From Tessaracoccus sp. SD287 (GTDB lineage Bacteria; Actinomycetota; Actinomycetes; Propionibacteriales; Propionibacteriaceae), in NCBI RefSeq assembly GCF_017355265.1, contig NZ_JADIJQ010000001.1, forward strand, positions 62,001 to 126,000: 64,000 nucleotides of DNA, read 5' to 3'. Shown piece after piece: positions 9,009 to 19,620 of the stretch (position 1 is its first letter; each line of letters begins with the position of its first letter). The notes beneath the pieces are model-generated. The model did not search any database, was not told the origin of the DNA, and saw only the letters and a list, made by a program, of their open reading frames with translations. The position numbers and the translations under genes are program-made.

Positions 9009-9051
9009 CGAACGCATGTTCGATTCTATGCCATCACCACGACACAATCAA
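9009..9051 (-). promoter_or_regulatory. LexA-type SOS box and promoter for the 8490-8960 gene
   Basis: On the minus strand: TTGATT (9046-9051), 17-base spacer, TAGAAT (9023-9028), and directly after it the palindrome CGAACATGCGTTCG (9009-9022), which fits the actinobacterial LexA consensus CGAAC-N4-GTTCG. The box covers the expected transcription start. A near copy precedes the HNH gene at 46639-46681. Confidence 0.7.
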
Positions 9052-9164
9052 GGCTTTGAGCGAAATCAGCTGGCCCCCCGTGGTGACGGCCGTCACCCCA
9101 AGAGAGACCCCGATGCGACTCGGGGGGTCGATTGTCAATCGCCTCTCGCGAGAGCGGATGGAAC

Positions 9165-9170
9165 GATAAT
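9165..9170 (+). promoter_or_regulatory. -10 box for a leaderless start (9177 gene)
   Basis: GATAAT six bases before the GTG at 9177; no clear -35. Confidence 0.4.
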
Positions 9171-9176
9171 GAGGTT

Positions 9177-10025
9177 GTGCTGAAGCCACACCTGCCAGTC
9201 TTCGAGCCGATCGAGTTCGAGATACGGCTCTTGAATGCCCGCCTCGATCGCGCCGAGCACCACTATGAGTCATTCGGACGAATCTGGGACGAGTACCTCT
9301 CCGGGCGACCGCATTCGCTGGACCATGTTCCGAACGAGGACGGCACTGTGTCCGTTCGCCTTCGACGGAGAACGCCACTGCCGGTGGAGCTGTCCTTGGT
9401 CTTCGGAGAAATCCTGTACGAGCTGCGGGCAGCACTCGACAACTGCCTCTACGCCGTGGCCGTCCTCGTCTCGGAGCAGAATCCCCCTCCGAACGCAGCT
9501 CGGCTGGAATGGCCTATCCGTATCACTCCCAAGGAGTGGCGGGACCAGGCCAAGCGGTACAGCGGCCTTCCGTTCGAGGTTCGTGAGGGGCTCGAGGCGA
9601 TTCAGCCGTACCAGGCCCAATACCCTGAGTGGAACAGTCTCCGAATCTTGCACGATCTCGCTCGGGTTGACCGTCATCGTTCACCCCATGGCCTGGGCCT
9701 CTATCTTTCGCACCTTCGCCTGTTCGCCGACCAGGACAAGGTAGCGGTCGTCGACCCTGGTCGACCCGGGATCATTCACGAAGGCGGCGAGATCCTGCGG
9801 CTACGACTCGGGCAGGGAGTGGTGCTGTCACCGGAGAACTTCGACCTCAATGTTGAGTTCGACGTGGATGTCACGAACGTTCGAGAGTTGCCGGGCCCGT
9901 CGAACCAGAGCGGCCGCCCTTGGGGACCGCTGCACATGCGGATGCGCTCTTTGATCAAGGCGGTCGATGAGTACTCGACCGGTCTCATCGCCATCGGAGT
10001 GGACCACGCTACTGATTGCGGATGA
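9177..10025 (+). CDS. Hypothetical protein of the accessory block
   Basis: 282 residues, family not recognised. No signal peptide or membrane segment. The N-terminal half contains an Arg/Glu-rich helical stretch, then ELRAALDNCLYAVAVLV (about residues 85-101) and LHDLARVDRHRSPHG (about 160-174). These recall the helical RxxxH-type neighbourhoods of HEPN-like or Abi-like proteins, but the match is too loose to name. GTG 9177 is preferred because GATAAT lies six bases upstream; a TTG at 9132 is possible. It precedes a toxin-antitoxin/Abi operon by 131 bases. Confidence 0.6.
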   Translation: MLKPHLPVFEPIEFEIRLLNARLDRAEHHYESFGRIWDEYLSGRPHSLDHVPNEDGTVSVRLRRRTPLPVELSLVFGEILYELRAALDNCLYAVAVLVSEQNPPPNAARLEWPIRITPKEWRDQAKRYSGLPFEVREGLEAIQPYQAQYPEWNSLRILHDLARVDRHRSPHGLGLYLSHLRLFADQDKVAVVDPGRPGIIHEGGEILRLRLGQGVVLSPENFDLNVEFDVDVTNVRELPGPSNQSGRPWGPLHMRMRSLIKAVDEYSTGLIAIGVDHATDCG

Positions 10026-10121
10026 TGCCGCGGGTGTACTATTCCCAGCTGCCTCATGAGGGCCGAGTCAAAGAGCTTGGGCGTCGGCTGCGCGGACCGC
10101 GTGACAGCACACACTCAGTGC

Positions 10122-10150
10122 TGGACTTCCGAACACGATCGGAATACGAT
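10122..10150 (+). promoter_or_regulatory. Promoter of the antitoxin-toxin-Abi operon
   Basis: TGGACT (10122-10127), 17-base spacer, TACGAT (10145-10150), six bases before the antitoxin ATG: a leaderless start. Confidence 0.6.
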
Positions 10151-10156
10151 AGTGCC

Positions 10157-10630
10157 ATGACCATCGCAGCTGGCCTCCCGGTAGCCACCCGCCGCTCCTC
10201 GGACCTGAGCAAGCACTCGGCCGAGGTCTTCGCCGAGGCGGAGGACCACCCTGTGACAGTGACCCGGCGCGACGGCGAGTCCTTGGTGCTCATGTCCCAG
10301 CGCGAAGCCGATGCCCGGGCCAAGCTGCTGGACATCGCCGCCACACTCATCACAGTGACGCTCAAGGACGGCCCTTTGACCGAGAGGATGGCCAGCCTGT
10401 ACCCATGGATGTACGCGCTGAGCGCCGAGGACCGGGACATCTGCGCTCGGGACCTCATCGACGCAGCGAGGGCATCCTTCTCGACGCATCAGCCGCACTT
10501 GGCGATCGCCAAGCTCACCAGTTGGCGTGAGACGGCGACGGCGATCGCCGCGGGTCTTGGCTCGCAGCCGGTCGAGTGGCTCGACGATGACGACAATTCC
10601 GTTGGCGGCACGCTCGTCGAGCGTCCCTGA
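10157..10630 (+). CDS. Phd/YefM-like antitoxin
   Basis: 157 residues. The first ~60 residues match the Phd fold: VATRRSSDLSKHSAEVFAEAEDHPVTVTRRDGESLVLMSQREAD, i.e. the helix that reads DNA, a beta pair and VLMS. The remaining ~95 residues form a long helical C-terminus that would wrap the partner toxin. It is expected to neutralise the next gene's product and repress the operon. The start at 10157 follows a complete promoter by six bases; 47 further codons are open upstream but overlap the promoter. The stop is two bases from the toxin start. Confidence 0.82.
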   Translation: MTIAAGLPVATRRSSDLSKHSAEVFAEAEDHPVTVTRRDGESLVLMSQREADARAKLLDIAATLITVTLKDGPLTERMASLYPWMYALSAEDRDICARDLIDAARASFSTHQPHLAIAKLTSWRETATAIAAGLGSQPVEWLDDDDNSVGGTLVERP

Positions 10631-10632
10631 TC

Positions 10633-10974
10633 ATGCCCCGGGAGACCCTGGTCCCGCGACCGGCGAAGAGGTCGGAATACGTGCTGAAGTTCGCCTCTAA
10701 GCAGTCCGAGAGGGGCTGGCGCGACCTCGTTGCGACCATCAGGAATCCCATGACCGAGACCTGGGACTTCCTGACTCGCACTCCCCTGACGATGACCCCG
10801 ATCAACTACCCCCTCGAAGGATCCCTGGGCGTGATCATCCGGAGCGGCCGGACCTTCCAGCGCTGGCAGCACAAGCCCACCCAAAAGGGCACCGCACGGG
10901 TGTGGTTCTACGTCGACGGCAGCACCGTCTACTTGGAACAGGTCCACACCGCACACCCGAACGAGACGAAGTAG
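10633..10974 (+). CDS. RelE/ParE-like toxin of a type II toxin-antitoxin system
   Basis: 113 residues, basic. The sequence YVLKFASKQSERGWRDLVATIRNPMTETWDFLTRTP, a central beta region and the end RVWFYVDGSTVYLEQVHTAHPNETK fit the mycobacterial-type cytotoxic partner usually annotated as RelE/ParE-like. By analogy it would be an mRNA-cleaving or translation-inhibiting toxin; catalytic residues cannot be assigned by eye. It begins two bases after the antitoxin stop and ends six bases before the Abi gene, so all three are one transcript. Confidence 0.72.
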   Translation: MPRETLVPRPAKRSEYVLKFASKQSERGWRDLVATIRNPMTETWDFLTRTPLTMTPINYPLEGSLGVIIRSGRTFQRWQHKPTQKGTARVWFYVDGSTVYLEQVHTAHPNETK

Positions 10975-10980
10975 CGGGGC

Positions 10981-11832
10981 ATGGGGTCCTTCACTCCGCG
11001 GGTAATGCGGTTGCTCTCAGACGAGTTGACCGCGACACCGGTGCGCGAGATCGACGCACTGTTCGACGATCGGGGCGTAGCTCTCGGCCCGCCGCAGCCG
11101 CGCGATAGCGACGGGAGTGTTCGGCGCGAGCGGATGCGGCGGTACCTGGCCACCCTTGACCGGGACGACTCCGCCGATGCCCAGCGGCTGGCTGCTGTGT
11201 TCAGCGACGTGCTACAGAAGATCACCCATACCACCGCGTCGGGCTGGGGCAACGACGACGGGCTGCGGGACAAGTGGTCCCGCATTCTCCGCGAGGATGG
11301 ATTCGAGGTCGATGAAGCCACCGGCTCAGTGCGCATTGACCGGCTCAGAGTCGGGGCGCAGCTGACCGAGCACGCGCTTAGTGCCCTTTCCGATCCGCAG
11401 TCCATCCAGGATCACCTGCACCGGCTCGCCGACAGTGTCGACACAGATCCCCGGCTCGCTGTGAGCACTGCCAAGGCGCTGATCGAGTCGACCGCCAAGT
11501 GCGTTCTCACCGCCCGTGGGCAGAGCTACACCCGCGCGGCGACGGTACCTGCCCTGGTCAATGCCGCCCAAGAATCGCTCGGCCTCGCTGCCAAGTCGGT
11601 CAGCGATGAGGACCGGGCGCTCCGCCAGGCGCTGCAGTCGTTGGTCACCCTCACCCAGAGCGTAACCGAGCTCCGGAACAGCGTCGGCATCGACCATGGA
11701 GCCGAGGAGGTGCCGAAGTGGGTGCGTCCGCGACACGCCCGTCTGGTCGTCGGAGCGGCCCAGGTTTGGTGCCAGCTCATGCTGGAGACGCTGGCAGATC
11801 CAGATGCACCCTGGCATCGCTCGAAGTCCTGA
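10981..11832 (+). CDS. Abortive infection family protein (Abi_C domain)
   Basis: 283 residues. The C-terminal half carries the Abi_C pattern: RLADSVDTDPRLAVSTAKAL with ESTAKCVL (about 145-175), LRNSVGIDHG near 235 (the conserved RNxxGxGHG-like loop) and the terminal ARLVVGAAQVWCQLMLETL helix. The N-terminal 120 residues are helical and more variable. Such proteins are linked to phage-triggered growth arrest; the mechanism of most is unknown. Placement as third gene after an antitoxin-toxin pair, with a 6-base gap, suggests a combined stress or defence unit. Confidence 0.78.
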   Translation: MGSFTPRVMRLLSDELTATPVREIDALFDDRGVALGPPQPRDSDGSVRRERMRRYLATLDRDDSADAQRLAAVFSDVLQKITHTTASGWGNDDGLRDKWSRILREDGFEVDEATGSVRIDRLRVGAQLTEHALSALSDPQSIQDHLHRLADSVDTDPRLAVSTAKALIESTAKCVLTARGQSYTRAATVPALVNAAQESLGLAAKSVSDEDRALRQALQSLVTLTQSVTELRNSVGIDHGAEEVPKWVRPRHARLVVGAAQVWCQLMLETLADPDAPWHRSKS

Positions 11833-12014
11833 TCGTCGTCGGCGTGAATCGCTGTCGAGCTCGCCGTCGACCTGGGTTCGCCGGCTGGCATGCAGTGAAC
11901 TTCTGCAGGTTTGGGCTCAAGGCAAGGGGAACGCGTGGCTTTCGCACGTGCAGACGTGACCTGAGACGCCAAGTGTTCCGCACTGCACGATGGACATGGG
12001 ACGACACAACACGA

Positions 12015-12045
12015 GCGCCCCGCAGGCCGAAGCCTGACGGGGCGC
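12015..12045 (-). terminator. Terminator of acnA
   Basis: GCGCCCCG (12015-12022) pairs with CGGGGCGC (12038-12045), with an inner AGGC/GCCT pair. It sits about 55 bases past the acnA stop on the minus strand. The rest of the 268-base gap to the Abi gene shows no gene. Confidence 0.7.
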
Positions 12046-12100
12046 AGGTGTGAGACGACGAGCCACACGGCACGAGCAACAGTCGGCTCAGGACCCAGGA

Positions 12101-14914
<2,814 letters not shown>

Positions 14915-14982
14915 GCTTCTCCTCATCGGGTCTCAAAATCGCAGCCGCTGCTCCGTGGCCGCCCCGGTACTCGTCATTCCGA

Positions 14983-15004
14983 ATATCTCTCGACATCAAG
15001 ATAT
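14983..15004 (-). promoter_or_regulatory. Palindromic operator candidate upstream of acnA
   Basis: TCTCGACATCAAGA (14988-15001) is an imperfect 14-base palindrome lying inside a wider ATATCT / AGATAT pair. It is 74-87 bases upstream of the acnA start. The protein that binds it is not identified. Confidence 0.4.
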
Positions 15005-15139
15005 CAGAGCCGGGATCACAGGGCCAGTCTGCTACACCCCTCGCCCACCGCGCGTCAGACCCGTCGACAATGGCCTTCCGCGGCATCCGCAGCATCCGAA
15101 TCTCCCACGGGGGCCCTCCTTTGCCGGTGACCATTGCCT

Positions 15140-15388
15140 GGCCGCCGTCTCCTTCACCTTGGCGTTGGCCACCCCATCTGGCGCACCGTCTCGGGCTGGC
15201 ACTCCGCGGCCACCGTCAGCAACTCGGTGTCCTTTAGAGCCTTGGGCGGTCTGTGCGAGCACCTTCCAGTCCTGGGAGTCCCCCGCCGCGGTGCGGTGGA
15301 GGTGACGCAGGTCGGCCAGCAGCAGCCGCGTCGGTTCGTGGAACCGTCCGATCAGTGCCGAGCCCTTCTGCCTCATCCGTGCGAGCAT
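15140..15388 (-). pseudogene. Decayed short gene with at least two frameshifts
   Basis: A good start (AGGAGG before the ATG at 15388) opens a sensible protein for 49 residues, ending DWKVLAQTAQ at 15242. Sense continues one base later in another frame (15240-15175: ALKDTELLTVAAECQPETV...), and then in a third frame from 15169 (ANAKVKETAA). Such coherent pieces in three successive frames point to a gene of about 90-100 codons broken by single-base deletions or insertions. I do not recognise the family. It lies in the junction between acnA and the SIR2 gene. Confidence 0.55.
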
Positions 15389-15608
15389 CGTGTCCTCCTC
15401 CTGCGGTTCGGCGTCGCTGGGTCGACTAGTACAAGAACCGCCGTCCCCAGTCGAGCCTTCGAGCGCTGCACCTGGGCCCCGAGGCCGGCACTACGACGCC
15501 CTCACCCCGGAGAGAGCAGCAGAGAACCTACGGGATTGACCAGAATCGTCAAGCCTCATTGAAGTCGAATCAACCTGCGGGGCCCGCACCCCCGTCGAAG
15601 GAGTACGG
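15389..15608. other. Intergenic junction before the SIR2 gene
   Basis: No gene or clear signal seen. Together with the decayed gene it forms the left edge of the lower-GC insert that carries the SIR2 protein. No direct repeat or inverted terminal repeat was found by eye. Confidence 0.4.
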
Positions 15609-15749
15609 TTGAGCAGCCACGAAGAGGGCGACACCTACAAATCGCACAAGCAGTCCGCTAGGCTCCTACAAATCCTGACCAAGCTATGGGTGGAGCCGCA
15701 GAGTGATGCTAGAGACTTTCAGTGCGCGGCGACAAAGGGCGATCCGTGA
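15609..15749 (+). CDS. Possible 46-codon upstream ORF overlapping the SIR2 gene
   Basis: TTG start preceded by GAAGGAG, running 46 codons (LSSHEEGDTYKSHKQSARLL...) and ending 47 bases inside the SIR2 gene in another frame. It could be a small partner, a leader peptide coupling translation, or chance. No homology recognised. Confidence 0.25.
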   Translation: MSSHEEGDTYKSHKQSARLLQILTKLWVEPQSDARDFQCAATKGDP

Positions 15750-18189
15750 CGCAGCACGGTCTGGTCGTTACCAACTCCTTCTGGGAGCCGGAGCGAGTCT
15801 CGGCGCGAAGACACCGACTGGACCTGTTCTCAGCTCGTCAGAACTGATCGAAGCGCTACGACGCTTCGTCCCAACGGTGCCCATGGAGGAAGGGATAAGC
15901 CTGTCGAGAGCCTACCAACGAGCGGTGACGGCCACGAGCGCAGAGGACGTGTGGCGCACCCTGCGTAGGTACTTCCGTAATGCCAGTCACGAGCCTTGGT
16001 TCAAGGACCTAGTTCGCCTGCCTTGGGCGCGCATTTGGACCCTAAACATCGATGACACGGTCGAGAATGCGTATGTGAAGGAGAATTCCGCCACCGCGCG
16101 ACCTATTCGGACAGTTGCCTGGGACGACGAATACTCGGAGACTGGGGATCTAGATGTCATCCATCTTCACGGACACGTGCTGGGTCATGAGCCGAGCCGC
16201 CTCGTCTTCTCCATGACTGAATACGTGGGCACTGGAGCCGCGCGCCAAGTCTGGCACCAAATGCTAGCCGGCGTGCTGGGGTCGGAGCCATTTATCGTGA
16301 TGGGCGCTCGCCTCCTCGGGGACCCAGACGTAGAGTCAGTGCTTCTCTCGCATCCGCCGACCGGAACCGCACCTTCACTTATAGTCGACCCCTTCGTCTC
16401 AGAGGGTAACCGATGGGAACTGGAGAAACTGGGCTACATCGTAATTAGCCAGCCAGGCGAAGAGTTCGTCAAGGTGTGGAGGTCTGATCTTGAGTTGACA
16501 GACCAGGCGATCACCACCTTGCGAGAAGCCCGCGAACTTAGTGTTCCACAACTTCATAGACTGGTTACGAACCGTGTGGAGCCGCCACCAAGATCCCACG
16601 ACTTTCTTGGTGGCGACCCACCCACTTGGCGGGATGTGGTTCTTCGCACACCCGTGGATCTCAGTACCAGCTCCGAATTGATCACCCAGCTGGGTAATTG
16701 GATGTCCTCTGAGCACCGATCAGCGCGATTGATAATACAATATGCTCCACGATTGACTGGGTTATCGACTGTGCTGCTGACTGTCGCCCGTTCAGCCATT
16801 GCCATGGGAGCGCATGTATTCCAGTTCGACAGGTCCTCGAGATGGGACAGCCACCTTCTAGTGGAACTCGCTCGACAATTCCCAACCGTGGTCGTGATTG
16901 ATGGTGGCGCCGACTTTGGCGACGATATCGATCGGAGTCTACGCCTAGCTGAAGAAAGTGGAACTCAGCTTCTGTTCCTATGCGGAGAAGTTCTAGGCAA
17001 CGAGCTTAGACTCGAAGAGCGGCTCACCGGAACCTACGGGAAGTCGACTTTTGTCGCCAAGAAGGGTCTCGGGAACAAGGATTCAACGGCTCTTTACGAG
17101 AAACTTAGATCGTCCGGTCGCCTCGGTAGCCTCGAGCTAATAGATCGTCGCGCTGCTCTTGCAGTATTCAAGGGCAGAGACATTTTTTCGGCGATGCTCG
17201 ACGTAGAGTACGGGTTGGGATTCAGGAAGCGCTTGGACACGGAAGTCACCAATCTCAAGGCGGACTGGCAACATGAATTGGTCTTACTACTCGCCCTGGC
17301 TTCGCAGGGGCAAAGGACCGTGACATCCGCTGACGCAGCCATAGCGCTCGGCGTGGCCTCTGACGCGATTGTTGCCGCGCTGACAGACGATTCAGGACTG
17401 CAGGCTCTAGTACAACTGAACGGTTCGGTTCTCATCTCGCGACAGCGCGATAGGTCGCTGGCCTCCCTGCTGCGCGTGCTGCCGCCGCGTGACGCCCTCG
17501 CGTCCATCTTGCGGATCATCAAGCGTGTCGCCCCAGCGGCCTCGAGAGAAGGAATGCGGGAAAGAAATCGATTGCCGTTGCTTATGTCTCACTTGATGAC
17601 CTACAAGACTTTGAGTGCCGCATTTCCGAATGAGGACTTCGACGATTTCTACAAAGCCCTTATCACCGTGTTTGGCGATTGGAGTGGTCGATATTGGGAA
17701 CAACGTGCCATTCACGCGAAAGCTATTCACGATTGGGGGCGCGCCGAGTCATTTGCTGGTCGCGCGGTCAATCTCTATGATGATTCGTATACTCGGACGA
17801 CGTACGGCACGATTCTCATGAATCGGAGCCGGCTTTTTGTATCCGAGGCTGATCCGAAATGGCTGGAATATTATCGTAGAGCGCTCGACCAGTTCACCGA
17901 GGCCCACATTCAGTCACCTGGAAATAGAATCACACTTTTCGCAAGCCTGGACTCGAGTTTAGCAGTCTTGGAGGCGGCGACGCAATCTAATGGTTCGGAT
18001 GACGTAGTTGTCAGGAAGATGGTGGACGAATGGTCGGAGACCTATACACTCCTGCGTCTGGGGTTGGTCGACGAAGAGGGGCTTCAAAGCGTGAAGCGTG
18101 CGGAGCAGTTGTCCTCACGATTTCAGAAGTTGATCGAACGCACGGTGGTGAAAGGGGAAAACTCAGCGGAACCACAGGACGGGCGGTGA
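15703..18189 (+). CDS. SIR2 domain / degenerate P-loop / helical-repeat protein, putative antiphage effector
   Basis: 828 residues in three parts. (1) SIR2 domain, about 20-260: GAGAS at 28-32, TLNID at 113-117 and HLHGH at 154-158, the NAD-binding and catalytic positions of sirtuins. (2) A STAND-like P-loop domain, about 300-500: after FLGGDPPTW comes the Walker A position APRLTGLST (348-356), where the first Gly is Ala and the Lys is Leu; Walker B VVVID is at 396-400. (3) A helical, TPR-like C-terminus (about 540-810). SIR2 fused to STAND or repeats occurs in NAD-depleting defence proteins (DSR, Avs5-like). Composition is visibly less GC-rich than the neighbours. The start is GTG 15703 or ATG 15706, behind GGTGGAG. 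Confidence 0.75.
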   Translation: MMLETFSARRQRAIRDAARSGRYQLLLGAGASLGAKTPTGPVLSSSELIEALRRFVPTVPMEEGISLSRAYQRAVTATSAEDVWRTLRRYFRNASHEPWFKDLVRLPWARIWTLNIDDTVENAYVKENSATARPIRTVAWDDEYSETGDLDVIHLHGHVLGHEPSRLVFSMTEYVGTGAARQVWHQMLAGVLGSEPFIVMGARLLGDPDVESVLLSHPPTGTAPSLIVDPFVSEGNRWELEKLGYIVISQPGEEFVKVWRSDLELTDQAITTLREARELSVPQLHRLVTNRVEPPPRSHDFLGGDPPTWRDVVLRTPVDLSTSSELITQLGNWMSSEHRSARLIIQYAPRLTGLSTVLLTVARSAIAMGAHVFQFDRSSRWDSHLLVELARQFPTVVVIDGGADFGDDIDRSLRLAEESGTQLLFLCGEVLGNELRLEERLTGTYGKSTFVAKKGLGNKDSTALYEKLRSSGRLGSLELIDRRAALAVFKGRDIFSAMLDVEYGLGFRKRLDTEVTNLKADWQHELVLLLALASQGQRTVTSADAAIALGVASDAIVAALTDDSGLQALVQLNGSVLISRQRDRSLASLLRVLPPRDALASILRIIKRVAPAASREGMRERNRLPLLMSHLMTYKTLSAAFPNEDFDDFYKALITVFGDWSGRYWEQRAIHAKAIHDWGRAESFAGRAVNLYDDSYTRTTYGTILMNRSRLFVSEADPKWLEYYRRALDQFTEAHIQSPGNRITLFASLDSSLAVLEAATQSNGSDDVVVRKMVDEWSETYTLLRLGLVDEEGLQSVKRAEQLSSRFQKLIERTVVKGENSAEPQDGR

Positions 18190-18387
18190 TCCAGGGGCCA
18201 GAAACTGGACGCCCTCGCGGTGACGCGGGGAGACCCTTAGTCAGAAATGAAGGTCTTCAAGCCGCATCTGAAAATCCAGGCACCCGTGTGCGAGGTGTCA
18301 CCTTGGTCAACAGTCAAACTCACTCCAAGGACAAGGTGTGCACTAAGAACCCTCGAGCACACCCGCATCTCCGCGCATCTTCCCGAA

Positions 18388-19581
18388 TCACCGCACTTCA
18401 GCATCCGCCTTCGTCAGCAGCGCCAGGCACTCGATGTGGTGGGTCATCGGGAACAGGTCGAAGGCGCGAATGCCAGCCGGCTGCCAGCCGAGGTCGGCGA
18501 AGGTGGCCAGGTCCCGAGCCAAAGCAGCCGGGTCACACGCCACATAGGCGATTGCCCGCGCGCCCAACCCCGCCAGCCGGGTCACCACCTTCGCTCCAGC
18601 ACCCGTCCGGGGCGGGTCGAGCACGATGAGGTCGACTTGATGGGGCAGGCGGTGCAGGCTGCGTTCCAGCGATCCGCTGATGATCTCGGCCTCGGGCACG
18701 TTGCGGGCAGCGAACTGGGCGGCGCGCCGATCCTGCTCGACGCCGATGACCCGCACGCCGTGTTCCACCAGGGCCGCCGCGAAGAGTCCGACACCGCAGT
18801 ACAGGTCGAGCCCGATCTCCCCCACCCGTGGCTGCAGCGCTGACAGCACGGCGTCGGTGAGCACCTCGGGTGCCCGGACGTGCGGCTGCCAGAATCCGTC
18901 GGTGGCGACCTGGAACACGGTCGAACCCACCTGCTCCCGCACGGTGCGCCGACCCATCAGGGTCTCGGTGCCGGCGACCGCCGAGACGGGCTCGGCGGTG
19001 GCGACGTGCAGGTCGCGGCCCTGGGCCTCCCGGGCCAGGAAGTGCAGGGTCTCGACGTCGGGGCCGGTGTCCTCGGCGATCCGGCAGCCTCCCTCGGGAA
19101 GCTCGACGACCTCGTGGGACCGGTGGGCGTGCAGCCCGGCCAGGCCGGTCTCGGTGACGTAGCGCATCCGGCTGCGCCAGTGCAATGGTTCGTCGACCGA
19201 CTCGACGGTGCCCTCCCAGGTGATCCCGGCCAGTCGCTGCAACTGTTCGGCCACCACCCGGCGTTTGAGTTCGAGTTGGTGGACCGGCGCCACGTGCTGG
19301 AAGTCGCAGCCGCCGCAGACCCCGGCCACCGGGCAGGGTGGGCGCACCCGGTGCTCGCTGCCGGTGATCACCTCGGCGACGTCACCACGCCAGAACTTCG
19401 CCTTGCCGGTGTCGGTGAGGCGGATCGTGACGACCTCGCCGGGAATGGCGTGCCGGACGAAGATGACCCGCCCGTCCAGGCGGGCGACGCAGTGGCCGCC
19501 GTGGGCCACCGCCCCGACCTCGACCGGACCCACCACCGTCCCGGGCTCGGGGACGGGAGCGGGATTCTCGGTGTGGTTCAC
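18388..19581 (-). CDS. TRAM-domain class I RNA methyltransferase (TrmA/RlmD family)
   Basis: 397 residues. An N-terminal TRAM-type beta domain (15-80) is followed by the cluster CPVAGVCGGCDFQH (85-98), which keeps part of the iron-sulfur cysteine set of RlmD. The Rossmann methyltransferase has LDLYCGVGLF near 268, LIVLDPPRTGAG, and YVACDPAALARDL with the catalytic Cys. It likely forms 5-methyluridine in rRNA or tRNA; the target is not certain. GTG 19581 lies seven bases after TAGGGT, so translation is probably leaderless. Confidence 0.88.
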   Translation of the reverse strand: MNHTENPAPVPEPGTVVGPVEVGAVAHGGHCVARLDGRVIFVRHAIPGEVVTIRLTDTGKAKFWRGDVAEVITGSEHRVRPPCPVAGVCGGCDFQHVAPVHQLELKRRVVAEQLQRLAGITWEGTVESVDEPLHWRSRMRYVTETGLAGLHAHRSHEVVELPEGGCRIAEDTGPDVETLHFLAREAQGRDLHVATAEPVSAVAGTETLMGRRTVREQVGSTVFQVATDGFWQPHVRAPEVLTDAVLSALQPRVGEIGLDLYCGVGLFAAALVEHGVRVIGVEQDRRAAQFAARNVPEAEIISGSLERSLHRLPHQVDLIVLDPPRTGAGAKVVTRLAGLGARAIAYVACDPAALARDLATFADLGWQPAGIRAFDLFPMTHHIECLALLTKADAEVR

Positions 19582-19588
19582 GCTCCTG

Positions 19589-19594
19589 ACCCTA
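19589..19594 (-). promoter_or_regulatory. -10 box for a leaderless start (TRAM methyltransferase)
   Basis: TAGGGT on the minus strand, seven bases before the GTG at 19581. Confidence 0.5.
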
Positions 19595-19620
19595 GCGCGC
19601 GGGCCGTGGCCGTCAGCCGG

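Noticed and set aside
15134-15562. A 142-codon plus-strand frame between acnA and the SIR2 gene
   Set aside because: The opposite strand carries coherent, frame-broken coding sequence with a proper ribosome-binding site, so the plus-strand frame is a shadow.
17094-17522. A 142-codon minus-strand frame inside the SIR2 gene
   Set aside because: Antisense shadow; the sense frame is continuous through it.
18297-18336. CCTTGG/CCAAGG inverted repeat as a terminator of the SIR2 gene
   Set aside because: Only six paired bases with an 18-base loop and no T-run; too weak to call.
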